A stretch of DNA of 64,000 nucleotides from Pararge aegeria. Lineage: Eukaryota; Arthropoda; Insecta; Lepidoptera; Nymphalidae. Both the position numbers and the translations under genes were made by a program. The notes beneath the pieces are model-generated. The model saw nothing but the letters and a program-made list of their open reading frames with translations. It was not told the DNA's origin and did not search any database. Positions 32,586 through 43,909 of this stretch are shown here, in pieces. Position 1 is the first letter of the stretch. The number at the start of each line of letters is the position of its first letter. The stretch covers positions 12,666,001 to 12,730,000 of the forward strand of contig NC_053189.1 in assembly GCF_905163445.1 (NCBI RefSeq), read 5' to 3'.

Positions 32586-32745
32586 GACTAAATGCCTCTT
32601 CCAACGAGAGGGTTTACCCGTAATCACCACGTTGGTTTGATGATCGCAGTCGAAAGTAGTAGTAGCACAGAAGACTCCCTCTATCCTCCCTCCCTCTATC
32701 CCCGTCCTCCCTTATATTCCCTTAGTCGCCTCGTACGACCGCGGG
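32586..32745 (-). repeat. Repeat F, inverted copy
   Basis: The reverse complement contains GTCGTACGAGGCGACTAAGG and GTGATTACGGGTAAACCC, matching 25110-25330. A CCCTC-rich expansion lies at 32677-32712. Confidence 0.6.
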
Positions 32746-32887
32746 AACAGAAGAGGTATCAACAGAAGAGGTATCAGAGGTATTCAGATCTGCCTATAAT
32801 AATAGGTCCATTTCAAATTCATTAAAATTTTAATCATAAGAGTCCTATCTTGGCCTCATCTACACTTTCCATCAGGTGAGATTGTGG

Positions 32888-33037
32888 CAGTGTTTTTGAC
32901 CCGGGTATGCATAAAGCATACCCGGGTCATATTTTCCATTTTATGCATGGCATAAAATGGAAAATATCCCCTGCAACTTTATATAAAATAATTTGGGTAT
33001 GCAGTGCTTTTGTGCATGTATGAAGTGCACGCCACTG
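32888..33037 (+). mobile_element. MITE-1, hAT-like, with internal double hairpin
   Basis: 150 bp with ends CAGTG and GTGCACGCCACTG. The left terminal repeat has lost about 9 bases. It is flanked by a perfect 8-bp target duplication GATTGTGG at 32880-32887 and 33038-33045. The interior differs from the copy at 23535 by an inverted duplication that makes two consecutive perfect hairpins. Confidence 0.9.
32897..32967. repeat. Two adjacent perfect inverted repeats
   Basis: Hairpin 1: arms 32897-32910 and 32916-32929 (14 bp), loop ATAAA. Hairpin 2: arms 32929-32946 and 32950-32967 (18 bp), loop ATG. Both are perfect. They share base 32929. The other MITE-1 copies lack them. Confidence 0.95.
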
Positions 33038-33554
33038 GATTGTGGTCAAGTTAATATAGTTTAAAAAAAAAGTTGTTTATGTTTCATTTACGTACATCAG
33101 ATTTAGTACAATTCTGAGTGGAGTAACCACTAGCTCTTACTTCGTGTAACACCTATGAGCTACTGCACCGGATGCGATGTGTTCACGTACGCATTGAATA
33201 TTTTTAGGCCAAAATCAGTACCGACACGTTCCGCCATTGAGAACATTGTCTAAGTTATCAGAATACCAATCGTCCTACGCCGAAGTGACAGTTAACTGTA
33301 TTAATATGACGCGATGGTTTTAATAATACAACTAATAATACGAAAACTTATAATATCATTTACGCTACGCTAGGTTACGTTTGTTACTGTCAATTCTATT
33401 TAAAATCACAAAATTTTAGTGGATAAGTAATTAGTTGTTACGAGTCTTTATTTTGGTAGCAATACTGCAGAAAATACTAGTCTATACTTCTAATAAAACT
33501 GTAACTGGAAGATTTCTGTACATTTAATATATTTTGAAAATTTTAACCGGGGGA

Positions 33555-34240
33555 TGCTTTATAATCGATACTGAGTCCAAAACAGATTTTTATTTCAGGC
33601 ATCACGTGAAAACTACAGAACGAATTTAAATAAAATTTGGCATAGTTGTAGCTGGTATTCCAGGTCACAATATAGGATACTTTTTACCCGATAAACAATA
33701 AGTTTCCTTCGGGAAACGGGATGAAAATTTTTATCAATTTTACTTCATAGCTCCGTTAAAATGTAACCAATTTAAATAATTCTTTCTCAAATATCATACA
33801 TTATTAGTATAGTGTATAGTGTGTATACACTTTCAAATATCAAGCATGTATTGTCTAATTTTAATGGAGATTTAATAAATATTGTCGAAGATAAAGGACA
33901 TAACTCTTCACAGATACAGCAAGTCGCAAGGCATATGGGTCAGCGGTCGAATGCATGCGTACCATCTTAATAATATTATAAATGCTAAAGAGATACAATA
34001 ATATAAATATTAAGTTTGAGTATATACCTGCGAATTTGTTTTTAATTATTCAAATTGAACCTATCGCTTAGATGATGCGACTGGTATAGAATAACTCGTA
34101 CGGCGACGACGGTCCGCGAATAACATAGTTTGGAAATAAAACTGGTTCATGTAGGTAGCGCTGCAATTAGTTTATAGGTTTTTTTTAAGATATCAAAATG
34201 ATTTGGTGCAGACGAAGTTGCGCGGGTCAGCTAGTATACA
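33555..34240 (+). repeat. Repeat G, longest copy
   Basis: AAATTTGGCATAGTTGTAGC, CACAATATAGGATACTTTTT and TTCCTTCGGGAAACGGG lie at 33640-33725. The typical end GACGAAGTTGCGCGGGTCAG followed by CTAGTAT lies at 34212-34238. Sequence between 33760 and 34195 is not recognisable and may be an insertion. A widespread lepidopteran repeat; class not assigned. Confidence 0.5.
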
Positions 34241-34489
34241 ATACAATACAACACCGTACCGTATATAACATAATAGCTAAACCTGAGCCAGATATACCAT
34301 TGCTAAGTTTTGTTTGAAATATTTTGTTGAATTACTTTTTTCCATACATCTGCGAATATTGAACCGAGCACCTGCACTAAAAGGTAGAACTGCTAACTGA
34401 TATAATTCACACAGAGTATAATTTACTCCAACATTATATGTATGTGCTCCTCAATATAATTCACAGATTTAATTAAAATGTGTCAATAA

Positions 34490-34770
34490 ACAGCACTAAA
34501 ACACAACATTACGCCGACTTTTGCGCATAAGCCTTAATTAAATAAAATTGAAATGAAAATGCCAAATGGATTTTACGTGCTTTCATTAATGGTTCGCTTC
34601 GTATTATTTTCGAACATTTATTATTGTGTGCGTAATGCGAGGCCATTATTCATGTCTCGTTTAATAATCTGCTTAAAAACAACATGTTTTCATTAATGGC
34701 ACGATAGGACTCCTAATAATATTCAATTGGCAGCGTCGGTTCAAAGCTCTTCAGTGCATGAACGAGAAGT
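34490..34770. promoter_or_regulatory. Candidate conserved non-coding element
   Basis: Unique sequence dense in homeodomain-type sites: TTAATTAAAT, two TTTCATTAATGG words (about 34582 and 34689) and GGCCATTATTCATG. No open frame. The repeated CATTAATGG word supports a regulatory reading, but this is inference. Confidence 0.3.
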
Positions 34771-34844
34771 GCTTTGCATTATTGTGTATTACAATTTTAC
34801 TGAGAGGTTTAAATGCTTTTTTAATTATTTCTTAAATATCATTA

Positions 34845-34945
34845 TCTATTACAGCATATAACTGGACTAGAATTATCTTCCAACAGAAAGGTTTCGACAT
34901 AATCACCACACTAGACAGACGGGTTGGTGATCGCACTATATATGT
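34845..34945 (-). repeat. Repeat F fragment
   Basis: ATCTTCCAACAGAAAGGTTT, ATAATCACCACACTAG and GGTTGGTGATCGCA match 32586-32650. Confidence 0.55.
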
Positions 34946-35116
34946 AATATGCTGTCTGAGGAAGGGTCAAATGTATTATGTTCTGCCGTCAACACACAGC
35001 AATCAGCATCTACAAGCTATAAATGTCTCACAGCTGGGCACAGTAGTTTTTAATAGTAATAATTGACAGACCAAGCTTATGGCCCATTTGATTGAGAGGG
35101 GAAAACCGTCGACTAT

Positions 35117-35367
35117 ACGGCCGACTGGCGCAGTGGGCAGCGACCCTGCTTTCTGAGTCCTAGGCTGTGGGTTCGATTCCCACAACTGGAAAAATGTTTG
35201 TGTGATGAACATGATTGTTTTTTAGTGTCTGGGTATTTATCTGTATATTATAAGTATTTATATGTATTATATTCATAAAAATATTCAACAGCTATCTTAG
35301 TACCCATAACACGATGTGTGTATTGTGATGTGTGTATTTTCGTAGTATATTTATTATTTATTTATAA
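35117..35367 (+). mobile_element. SINE-A with deletion/duplication near the 3' end
   Basis: Intact head (ACGGCCGACTGGCGCAGTGG) and B box GGGTTCGATTCCC. After CCCATAACAC about 30 bp of the family consensus (CAAGCTACGCTTACTTTGGG and onward) are missing. The next word GATGTGTGTATT is present twice. The tail is TTTATTATTTATTTAT. Confidence 0.92.
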
Positions 35368-35409
35368 ACAGAACAATTTGCAGAGCTAGTAAGAAACACG
35401 TCCTACAAA

Positions 35410-35520
35410 CTGCCGCCTTTGACATCAACCTGAGGTGTAGGTGTGTTTAGTAATGTGCCTTCAATTACATTGGCAACCACCTTCCGACTGTTTCACAGTA
35501 ATTATGCTTGGTGGTAGAAA
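35410..35520 (+). repeat. Repeat E, uninterrupted copy
   Basis: AACCTGAGGTGTAGGTGTG, GTGCCTTCAATTACATTGGC and GGTAGAAATAAGG follow the same order as the split copy at 23420-23722. It shows the sequence before MITE-1 insertion. Confidence 0.65.
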
Positions 35521-36288
35521 TAAGGAAAGCGGTTCTACTATTCAAAAAGCTTTACCTATTACATTACTACCTACTCTATCTCCTGTAGAGATAGGGATTT
35601 TTTTAGGTTGACTGTTAGGTTAGCTTAGAAGTTCCACGGTTGATTTTTGTCAATCAATATAAGGTAGGTTATCTCCATTATAACCGAAACTGGAGGAGAT
35701 GGCCTTATAGATATAAACCTTATAATTAAATGAATTTAAGAATGTATGTATATTTATGTAAGGTTATCCATATTAATTTTTTATTATTAGATTGTTTATT
35801 AGTCTATTGCTTATAGTAATCATATCTTCTACAGTTTGGTTGCCTGGCAGATTTCACTTTTTAAAGAGACAACAAGTTTTTTTTGGTAAATATAGCATAT
35901 ATGTGTTTCTTAGTGTTCAAAAAGTATTATTTCTTCTTTCCCTATGCTCTCTGAGGTACGCGGGTCGAAATCCCTAGATTACTTAATCTAGGATGATACA
36001 AATATTTTTTCAACAGTAAACCCCAATACCTTACAACTATTAGCATAAATTTGCGAAATTCAACAAAGGACCAGCTGAAATTAATAGAAAAATTTAACTT
36101 AATATTTTAAATGCTATAAACAAATATGTGAAACAATTATTAAACAAATATTTAATTTATTCAACAAATATTTACTTCAGTCTGCGGTAAGACGCTTAAT
36201 TACAATTGAAAAAAAAACATCTTTCAGGTACGCATCTTTGTGATATAAACGTAAAAAAACTTTTTACACTTATACTTAAGACTTTTGT

Positions 36289-36432
36289 GTGGTGGGAGGC
36301 TCCAAGTACGATGTCGTGTAAAAACTGATTACGGGAATGACATTAATATAACTGCCATTCCCCTGACAGGCTATCCCGCTACCACCTTAGACTGCATCAC
36401 CACTTATCAGGGCTATCTTGTAGTTGTATAGA
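36289..36432 (+). mobile_element. SINE-B, 3' half
   Basis: GTGGTGGGAGGCTCCAAG, GTACGATGTCGTGTAAAAAC, GCCATTCCCCTGACAGGC and CTTAGACTGCATCACCAC match SINE-B. Head missing. Confidence 0.75.
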
Positions 36433-37065
36433 AAAAAGAAGAATATTTGTCACCTCTAGTAAGCTTAGAAAGGGTAAGATGATGTTATGTTTCTTTGGTA
36501 AAAAAACTATAGGCGAATGGCTTTTGTCCACCCAATTTTAAGTACTCGACAATTGTGGAGCATTTTTGTCAAATAACTTTACTGTTTAGTAGACAATGAC
36601 TCCAGAACATTTGTTAGGGGACCCCGCAATTTTTTACGCGAAACACAGCAATGCGGTACGTTTCGCAGAAAAAAAGGAGAGATGAGAATAAACAGACGAC
36701 GGCGAATTGCGAGAGAGAGCTCGAATTTTGAATACAAATGTAAATTAGTATCTCCACTAATTACCTCTGCAGACACGTTCAGGGCTATGTGTCTTACGGA
36801 CTTACGGGGGACGTTTAATTTTTTACAGCGACTGGAAATCGGTCGCCCGTTTTCTCATTAGCTGCAAATCAATGAGTAATTTGTTGACTTTGGATGGAGA
36901 CGTGACCATAATGTTTTTTTATGGCCACTTTAATGGTGATGTTATTGGGTCAACATTAAAATGTAATGTACCTTCAATTTATCTTGAAATTGAATTTGTT
37001 TTGCATTAAAATTATATAAGTAGTTTTATTAGGAAATATTCCCAAATATTCGAGAAGCAAACTTT
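36433..37065. other. Unique stretch
   Basis: No gene recognised. Positions 36780-36900 are compositionally mixed with GACTTACGGGGGACG and TAATTTG words, and could be conserved non-coding sequence. Confidence 0.3.
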
Positions 37066-37069
37066 GCCT

Positions 37070-37385
37070 TAAAGCGGTGATAGCCGGGTATTGCTTCGGC
37101 ATTATTTTCGTGTACCGCGTCCGAGCTCCAGCTCCCACCACTGACTTTCCGGAGTTACGTGCGCTTTTAATTTAAGCCATTTAAATATCACTTGCTTAAA
37201 ACGGTGAAGAAAAACAACGTGAGGAAACTTGCATGCCTGAGAGTTCTCCATAATCTTCTCAACGGTATGTGAAGTCTACCAATCCGCTCTTGGCCAACAT
37301 GGTGGTACGGTCTAAACTCTTTCTAAGAGCATACGGGAGCCCTAAAGTCGGCCGGTAATGGGCTGATGACGACGAACCATCAGGT
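37070..37385 (+). mobile_element. SINE-C, near full length
   Basis: Degenerate head, then ACTTGCTTAAAACGGTGAAG, CGTGAGGAAACTTGCATGCC, CTACCAATCCGCTCTTGG and the tail GGCCGGTAATGGGCTGATGA. Confidence 0.85.
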
Positions 37386-39230
37386 ACTTTGCGGAAGTCC
37401 ATGATGTACATAAAGTATTATGCTGAATGTGGTGCTTTTTTTTCTTTTAACACAAATCGCAATTTAATGTGCTTAATGCGCATCTTCTCAGGATGTTTTG
37501 AAATTGGTGCGAAACACACGCGTAGAGAGCATGTTTTTGAGGATATGTGTGTTGTTGCGCCATAAAAAAAAATTATATATGCACCAAACTTATTTGTCTC
37601 TCTTTTGCGAATTAAAGCAGATGTTTATTGGAAATCTTCAAAATTCCTGGATTATTAAATAAACAAGAAACTTTGCTCATAATTTTATACTGAAGTTATC
37701 GTCTTCTTTTTTGCTTTTCGGCTCTTAGGTCTGCCAATTACAGTGAAGCGTACCATATTCATGTTTAATTTTCAAACAAACAGGAGATGTGTCAACCCTC
37801 AAAGCCCCTCAAATCCCACATCATTCCCGCTTACATATTTAACGCATGGTCTGACGTCATCTGGCCCGTTACACTTTTCATCACCTAACAACTCACGCCG
37901 TTGTAAGTATGAAATTCACAAACGACTTTTAAACATTGCGACAATGTTAGGTCTTATTTACCAAGGCTTATAAATTATTTATAACCAAGTCATACAAAGT
38001 CAGTCAACCATTTATTTGGCTGTGCGCTGTTCTGTGGTTTTAGTATTAATTTCAGCTTTGGAACATCAGAGTATTTTTTCTTGTTAGTTTTTTCTATAAC
38101 CCGTTTCAGTGAAATCAGTGAAACTGTGTGTGAGTAAGGTTTAACTTGTAAGGATATATAAGTGACACTATGGACTTTGGAAATATTAGCTGAGTTTATG
38201 GATACCAAACGGCGGATCCAAATGCGATTGTAAAATCAATTGTTGTAACCATACCTTCGTTTTTATTTATCTGTTACTTTTTTAGAATAAAACCTCCATT
38301 ACAATCAGTAATTAGACTGTGTAGGTACCCTTCCAAAGTACAAACCCTGCTGAATGTTATTAATGCACTCGTTTAGTTAGAACAAATTAGTAATGCGTTA
38401 AGTTCTTGAAATTAACATTAAAATGCGGTACATCAAGACCTGTAACTTCTTACTGCTCACGACCGTAAACATAATACAAGCATTATAAGAATCCAAACGA
38501 CACATTCTCATGTCAAGCTTCAGCAGCATTACCCATCATCATTCAATTAAAAGCCGCTGATTTGAATTCCTGGGACATTCTTAAATAAGAATTAGCGACC
38601 CAATTGGGCCGTGTAAACTAAATGGCATAAAATCACGTAACGGTAAACTCTCCGCTCAGCAAAAAGTGCAAGCTCAAGACTCCATTTGTTCCTCGTAAAA
38701 TCGTAATTGCTGAGCATTTGAGGACACTTTGGTAGCCGATTGTTGTAAGACATCTAGTAGCATTTCACTCGCGGTTGTAATATGGCGATTCAAAGCGTAC
38801 CTACCTCGAGTTGGTATTGTAATAATTAAATTAAAATCGTCAGGTGCAAAGCGGACGTGATAAAACGCTTCGGTCGTGCGTCGGTGTTTTTTTCATTTCT
38901 TTGATATTTTTAATGTAAGTGCGATATCATTTTATTGTGTTAATACTTAATTGTTTCTGTGCTGTTATTATCATATTCATTAATTAGGCCAAAGGGGCGC
39001 GTCTTAAGATGGTAATATGATAAAAAGCGGAATGTATATTCATATTTGTAATTGCTTAGAAGAATTTCGATTTAAATATAAAGTTTTTTAACGAAAAAAC
39101 TTTATTATGTCTAGTTAATCAGTATTTAAGCTGGATACTTAGGATCAAATCTAAATAGTGTCGCGATACATGTCAATATTCTAGTTTACTAAAATAAACT
39201 TGCATAAATATAATCATCTCATTTGCCAAA
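37386..39230. other. Unique stretch with a candidate regulatory block (38540-38900)
   Basis: No gene. Positions 38540-38900 contain TCAATTAAAAGCC, GCGACCCAATTGGGCC and CGCTTCGGTCGTGCG, in sequence more mixed than the AT-rich flanks. A candidate conserved element by composition only. Confidence 0.3.
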
Positions 39231-39236
39231 AGCAAT

Positions 39237-39530
39237 GATGGCCTAGTGCTTAGTATTTTGGCTCCTCGTTCTAGGAGACCAAGTTCGATCCCTGGCACAC
39301 GTTTAGCATTTCAGAGTTATGTGCGTTTGAAGCAATTAAATATCACCTGCATTTACAATGAAGGAAAAATCATGAGAAAACCTGCGTGCCTCGCTCTCCA
39401 TAATTTTCTTAAAGGCGTGTGAATTCTACCGATATAAACTTGGTTAGGGTAGCGTAGGGTAGTTAGTGGACTTTGCCAATAACGGCCGTGCAGTTTGCCG
39501 GTTATAGGTTTAGACTTGAGAATGATTTGC
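39237..39530 (+). mobile_element. SINE-C, near full length
   Basis: The head GGCCTAGTGCTTAGTATTTTG has B box CAAGTTCGATCCCTGGCAC, the clearest tRNA-like head of the family here. The core AAACCTGCGTGCC is present; the 3' part is decayed. Confidence 0.8.
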
Positions 39531-39984
39531 GACAATACTTTGTACATACCTTGGTAGGTAAGTAGGTACCTAGTTCTTGTAACTATGACAATATTGTTTT
39601 AACCAACAACTTCATAAAGATCGTAAGTTATTTCGCGTAAACCAATGACGGCAACCATGTTAACAGTAGGTACCGGAAAATAGCTCTATAGGTATTATTG
39701 AGCTGTTTTATTTTTTAAAGTAAATCCTTAATCATATGTCCTGAATGTAGCCGTTATACTCTGAACCCATGTAAAAGGTCTCGGAGAGCGCTGCCGACGG
39801 AAGTTTTTAAAACGTTATCATCTTTTAATTTTCTCTCACACAATTTCCATGTCCCGTTTACAGGCTTGATTTATTTAAAAATTATGCTCTAGGTAATTAT
39901 TTAAAGGTATGCGATGTTAATAAAAAGTTCTTAATTTGGTTAAATGGTTTTTTTTTTAAATTAAAGTATAAAGCTTTTAATAAA

Positions 39985-40285
39985 ACTTGGCGCAGTGATG
40001 ACCGCTGTTGTCTTATAAACGGGAGGTCCTTGGTTCAATCCTCAGCATTGGGAATTTTGAGGATTTATAATTTCAGAATTTTGTCTGGTCTAGTCTGGGT
40101 CAGCCTTTACCAGTTACCATCGTACCGCCAAGAGATTTAGCGTTCTGGTATACGATGTTACTTAGAAACCGATCAGAGGTATGGGCTTATACCTCTAACA
40201 GGCTAGCCTGCTGAATTCTTTGACTAACATTATCACTTGCGACCAGACTAGAGACTACTTGCTGTGTAAACGGGTTACTTCGTAT
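39985..40285 (+). mobile_element. SINE-B, near full length
   Basis: A box ACTTGGCGCAGTGATG, B box TTGGTTCAATCCTC, then TTATAATTTCAGAATTTTGT and TCTGGTCTAGTCTGGG. The body runs through GAAACCGATCAGAGGTATGG to a degenerate tail. Confidence 0.8.
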
Positions 40286-40379
40286 TAAAGTTATAAACAA
40301 CCTCTTGCATCGCATAGTAACACCCGTATTTACAAACTTTACTCCTATCCTCCTAATGCGCATAACACAACAGCTAGGG

Positions 40380-40585
40380 AAGTTTTAACTTAAACAATTT
40401 CAATATCACTTGCTTTAAACGGTGAAGGAGAACATCGTGAGGAAACCTGCATTCCTGAGAGTTCTCTACCTGTCTACTAATTCGCACTGGGCCACCATGG
40501 TGGACTACAGCCTATGACCTTCTCATTCTGAGCGGAGACCCGTGCCGTATAGTGGGCCGGTAATGGGTTTAGATGATGAAGATCC
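40380..40585 (+). mobile_element. SINE-C, 3' two-thirds
   Basis: CACTTGCTTTAAACGGTGAA, CGTGAGGAAACCTGCATTCC, GGTGGACTACAGCCTATG and GGGCCGGTAATGGGTTTAG. It follows SINE-B closely (about 95 bp). Confidence 0.85.
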
Positions 40586-40666
40586 ATCCTATCTAAAAGT
40601 CTCTTAATCTCTCATCCATTAGGACTCAAAATCGAATCTCATGTACTTATTACCTATTTATTTATC

Positions 40667-40718
40667 TAAGCGCGGTCAAAGAACGCAACAGCTAGGTTGC
40701 GTTCTTTGACCGCGCTTA
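40667..40718. repeat. Perfect inverted repeat, 23-bp arms, 6-nt loop
   Basis: Arms 40667-40689 and 40696-40718 pair perfectly around AGCTAG. The arms are GC-balanced (GCGCGGTCAAAGAACGC), so this is far beyond chance for unique sequence. Confidence 0.97.
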
Positions 40719-40830
40719 TTGCGATTTTTCACAACCGTGATAACCGTATTCCAGGGATAAAAACTTTTATTTGAGTTTGATGACCTATGAAAACCATTTT
40801 TTTAAAAGTAATGTTTAATCATGTTTAGTT

Positions 40831-41030
40831 GTTTGAGTAGGCAGTATTTGCGGTCAAAACCATAGAACCGTCACATAATAAAACTTCACACTAAAAACGG
40901 AAAACCAGTTTTCATAAAGCGTATATGTTAATTTCGTAAATCACGGTATTGTTAAATAACATTCATGGCTACGAATAATAATTATAGAGTGCGTTGTGCT
41001 AATTATGTATAATTTAAGAGACAAATAATT
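40831..41030 (+). repeat. 200-bp direct duplication, copy 1
   Basis: Begins GTTTGAGTAGGCAGTATTTG and ends TAAGAGACAAATAATT. It matches 41355-41550 at about 85-90% identity by eye over its whole length. No relation to the SINE or LINE families here. Confidence 0.92.
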
Positions 41031-41035
41031 AACGG

Positions 41036-41118
41036 TCTAGCTTCTAGCTAAGCTAGACTCTAGCTAAGCTAGACTAGCTAAGCTAGACTTTAGCTAAGCT
41101 ATTCTCTAGCTAGAGTCT
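41036..41118. repeat. AGCT-rich self-complementary tandem array
   Basis: About five imperfect units of TCTAGCTAAGCTAGAC type (14-17 bp). Each unit is nearly its own reverse complement, so the array can form many alternative hairpins. It lies between the two copies of the 200-bp duplication. Confidence 0.85.
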
Positions 41119-41354
41119 TAAGCTTTTTTAGAAGATTCCAAGCCACTCAAGATTAGATAAAGCTGCAGGTATAGCAGTTCATATACAATTCGATTTATTT
41201 CAGTTTAATGCTCACATCTTAACATTTTTTTTTTAATAATATTTGTTCATGTTTAGTTTGGATCATAATCTGTGTAGTAGCTACGGCGTATGCTGTAAGC
41301 TAAAAAATACTACTGAAGCCATTTTTAAGTTCAAATATTTGAATCTGCCAACTA

Positions 41355-41550
41355 GTTTGAATAGGCAGTATTTGCGGTCAAAACCATACAACGGTCACAT
41401 AATTAAACTTCACACTAAAAACGGAAAACCAGTCTTCATAAAGCGTATATGTAAATTGCTTAAATCACGGTATTAATAAATAACATTCATGACTACGAAT
41501 AATAATAATAGAGTGCATTGTTCCCATTGTGTCTAATGTAAGAGACAATT
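41355..41550 (+). repeat. 200-bp direct duplication, copy 2
   Basis: Begins GTTTGAATAGGCAGTATTTG and ends GTAAGAGACAATT. The spacing from copy 1 is about 525 bp start to start. Confidence 0.92.
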
Positions 41551-41817
41551 ACAACGCGAGGGGCTCCGACACATAAATCAGGCGACGAAATTTAAAATTT
41601 ATTTACAGCCAAATGTTAACTTAATTTTTAACGAATCACCGGTTGCCCATTTGCTTATTAAAAAAATCTAACCGCGGTTTTAAGGCTACGCTGTCCGCGT
41701 GATTCTGTATATTCTAATATCTATTGTTAAAAAACGCATGCAAAAAAGCGGTTATAGGCTGGTGGTTACGACTTCGAGGGGACAGAGGTCGCACGTACCT
41801 CTAACTTTTCGAAGTTG

Positions 41818-42080
41818 TAGAATAAAATAGAATAGAATAGAAAAACTTTATTGCAACAAAACACAATAGGAAAAACAGTAGGGTGCAAGGGGGCTAAAAG
41901 TGATCTTTTAAAGGCAACCTGAGCGTGCAAAGCCGATAAAAAAATGAAAAGTGGATGCTGCATAAAGTATGCAAAAAAAAAAATAACTTACATGAACATA
42001 CATACCTACTAAATCTACGTAATAACTACAAAAATACCGATATAAATTTATATACCTATTCTAAACCTAATAGATATTTA
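41818..42080 (-). mobile_element. LINE 3' UTR with TTCTA-repeat tail, probable
   Basis: The left end is AATAAAATAGAATAGAATAG, read on the minus strand as a TTCTA repeat tail, preceded by sequence ending in TTTTTCTATT. The layout is that of LINEs ending in short tandem repeats. No coding part, so this is tentative. Confidence 0.4.
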
Positions 42081-42199
42081 TGATATATATTTGCTATATT
42101 TGTGCTATTATAAACTTACATAAAACTCAATTTCATAGATAAGTTAAAATTTTTAAAGAGATGTTTTAACAGGTGAATATATTCGGAATGACGATGAAT

Positions 42200-42385
42200 G
42201 AGTTATGTGAATTTTTAATTCAAGTCATAAAATATGCTTGCTTTTACTGTGAAGGAAAACATCGTTAGGAAAGTAACATGCCTGAGTATTCTCTGTAATA
42301 TTTTCAAAAGCGTGTAAAATCTACCAATCCGCACTAGGCCATCTTGGTGGACTGCGGCCTAATGTAAGAACCTAATTCTGAGTAT
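42200..42385 (+). mobile_element. SINE-C, 3' half
   Basis: GTGAAGGAAAACATCGTTAGG, CATGCCTGAGTATTCTC, CTACCAATCCGCACTAGG and GGTGGACTGCGGCC. Tail lost. Confidence 0.75.
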
Positions 42386-43815
42386 AAGTACGAAATATCG
42401 CAACATATCAATTAATCCCTCGACTTGTACTTTCAACAATGCCTACGTGTTCTCGACTTTGGTAGATCTAAATACGTATACTGATATCAGTAGGCAGTAA
42501 CGTACCTAAAATAAAAACTACAGATATTTTTTGTCCGTTACGAGTAATCTCTTTTGCGTTTGAGTGGAAAGTTTATTTCTTTTACTAGGAATTTTCCACA
42601 AAAAACGTGCACATTACAATTACACGACGTACGTACGTATAAAATTCACAAATACGTAAATAGTAGGTCAACGTATGGTTGACAAACTTTTTTAAGAGTG
42701 ATAGTCACGTAGATGCACGTAGTTTGAATTTTACCATAAACTAAACGGATTTAAAGGCCTGCTTTGTAGTTTAGACCTCGACTCCGTTAGTCGCTGTACT
42801 TTTTAGTAAATATACATGTCTTTATAAATTTAATGGTAATTTAGAGATATCGATTATAGAAAATGGAAACGTGTCCAATTTTAGCATGTTATTGTTCTCT
42901 AGTTGAAAGAGTTGTTCATGTGAGATCTTAATACGCTTAGCAAATTACAGCTTTATACCTTAGCACAACATGAGCTAGCTATGTTTGAAATCTGGCATTG
43001 ACCTTCCTTTTAAACATCAGTAAAAGTTCAAAGATATTGATAATAAATTAATTCATTTTCTATTTTTTCAAATTGAGATTTTAGTTACTTTTTTAAGTGT
43101 TTCAGAACCCTGTCGCCCTTGTAAGTTGCTGTGCAGGTGCTGTTAAGCGTTTGCATAGGAAATTTAGCGAGTAAAACTACAAGTACCTAATTCGATGGAA
43201 CTTTCCACAGTGAGTAGCGGCACAAATCAGCTGACCAGCACACCTATCATGGCATACGAGTAGTACGCTATTCATGACAATTATCTAAACTCCCACAATT
43301 TAATCTGAGTCAAACCGGCCTGAGCGCAGCGGGCCATAAATTATTACGTACTAAGAATCCTAATAAAGCGGCTCTGCCTTTTGTAATAAATGACGAAACA
43401 AAAATAAGGATGGAATGCTTAATGCACGAAAGAGCTCGGCATTATAAACAACGTGTCGCATTCACTTTGTCATTTGTGGCTACTTTGCATATTCTCGCTT
43501 GTAATGCAGAACGTTTCATCTCGAAAATTAGAAAAAAACACTGTATCATTACTACATTTATAGCTGTATTCTCAAAAAGTGCTGAATGAATATCCACAAA
43601 TTTAAAAAAAAAGTGAAGCCCGGGACTAATGAACTTACTCGTAAAATATGAAGATGATAACCATTCCCGTATGAAGACAGAGGTTTCAATCATTGTGTAC
43701 CTACTGCTTTAGCCTTGGATCGATGTTGGAGTCGAGAAAGTTAGAATAAGCAACAACCAGTACCTAGCTCAAAACCTTTTTATCAGGCGGCGTTACGCGT
43801 TCTTGTATATATTTT
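42386..43815. other. Unique stretch
   Basis: No gene or repeat recognised; a moderately GC-rich piece lies near 43310-43380. Confidence 0.4.
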
Positions 43816-43819
43816 TTTT

Positions 43820-43862
43820 TGTATATTGTCGTAGTATATTTTTTATTTATTATTATTATTAT
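43820..43862 (+). mobile_element. SINE-A tail fragment
   Basis: TGTATATTGTCGTAGTATAT followed by a TTTATTTATTATT tail. Only the last ~43 bp of the family. Confidence 0.55.
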
Positions 43863-43909
43863 AGGCTAAGTTGAAATAAATGAATTTTGAATTATGATTT
43901 TTTTTAACT

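Noticed and set aside
35971..35990. 9-bp palindrome CCTAGATTA/TAATCTAGG, loop of 2
   Set aside because: Short enough to occur by chance in 64 kb.
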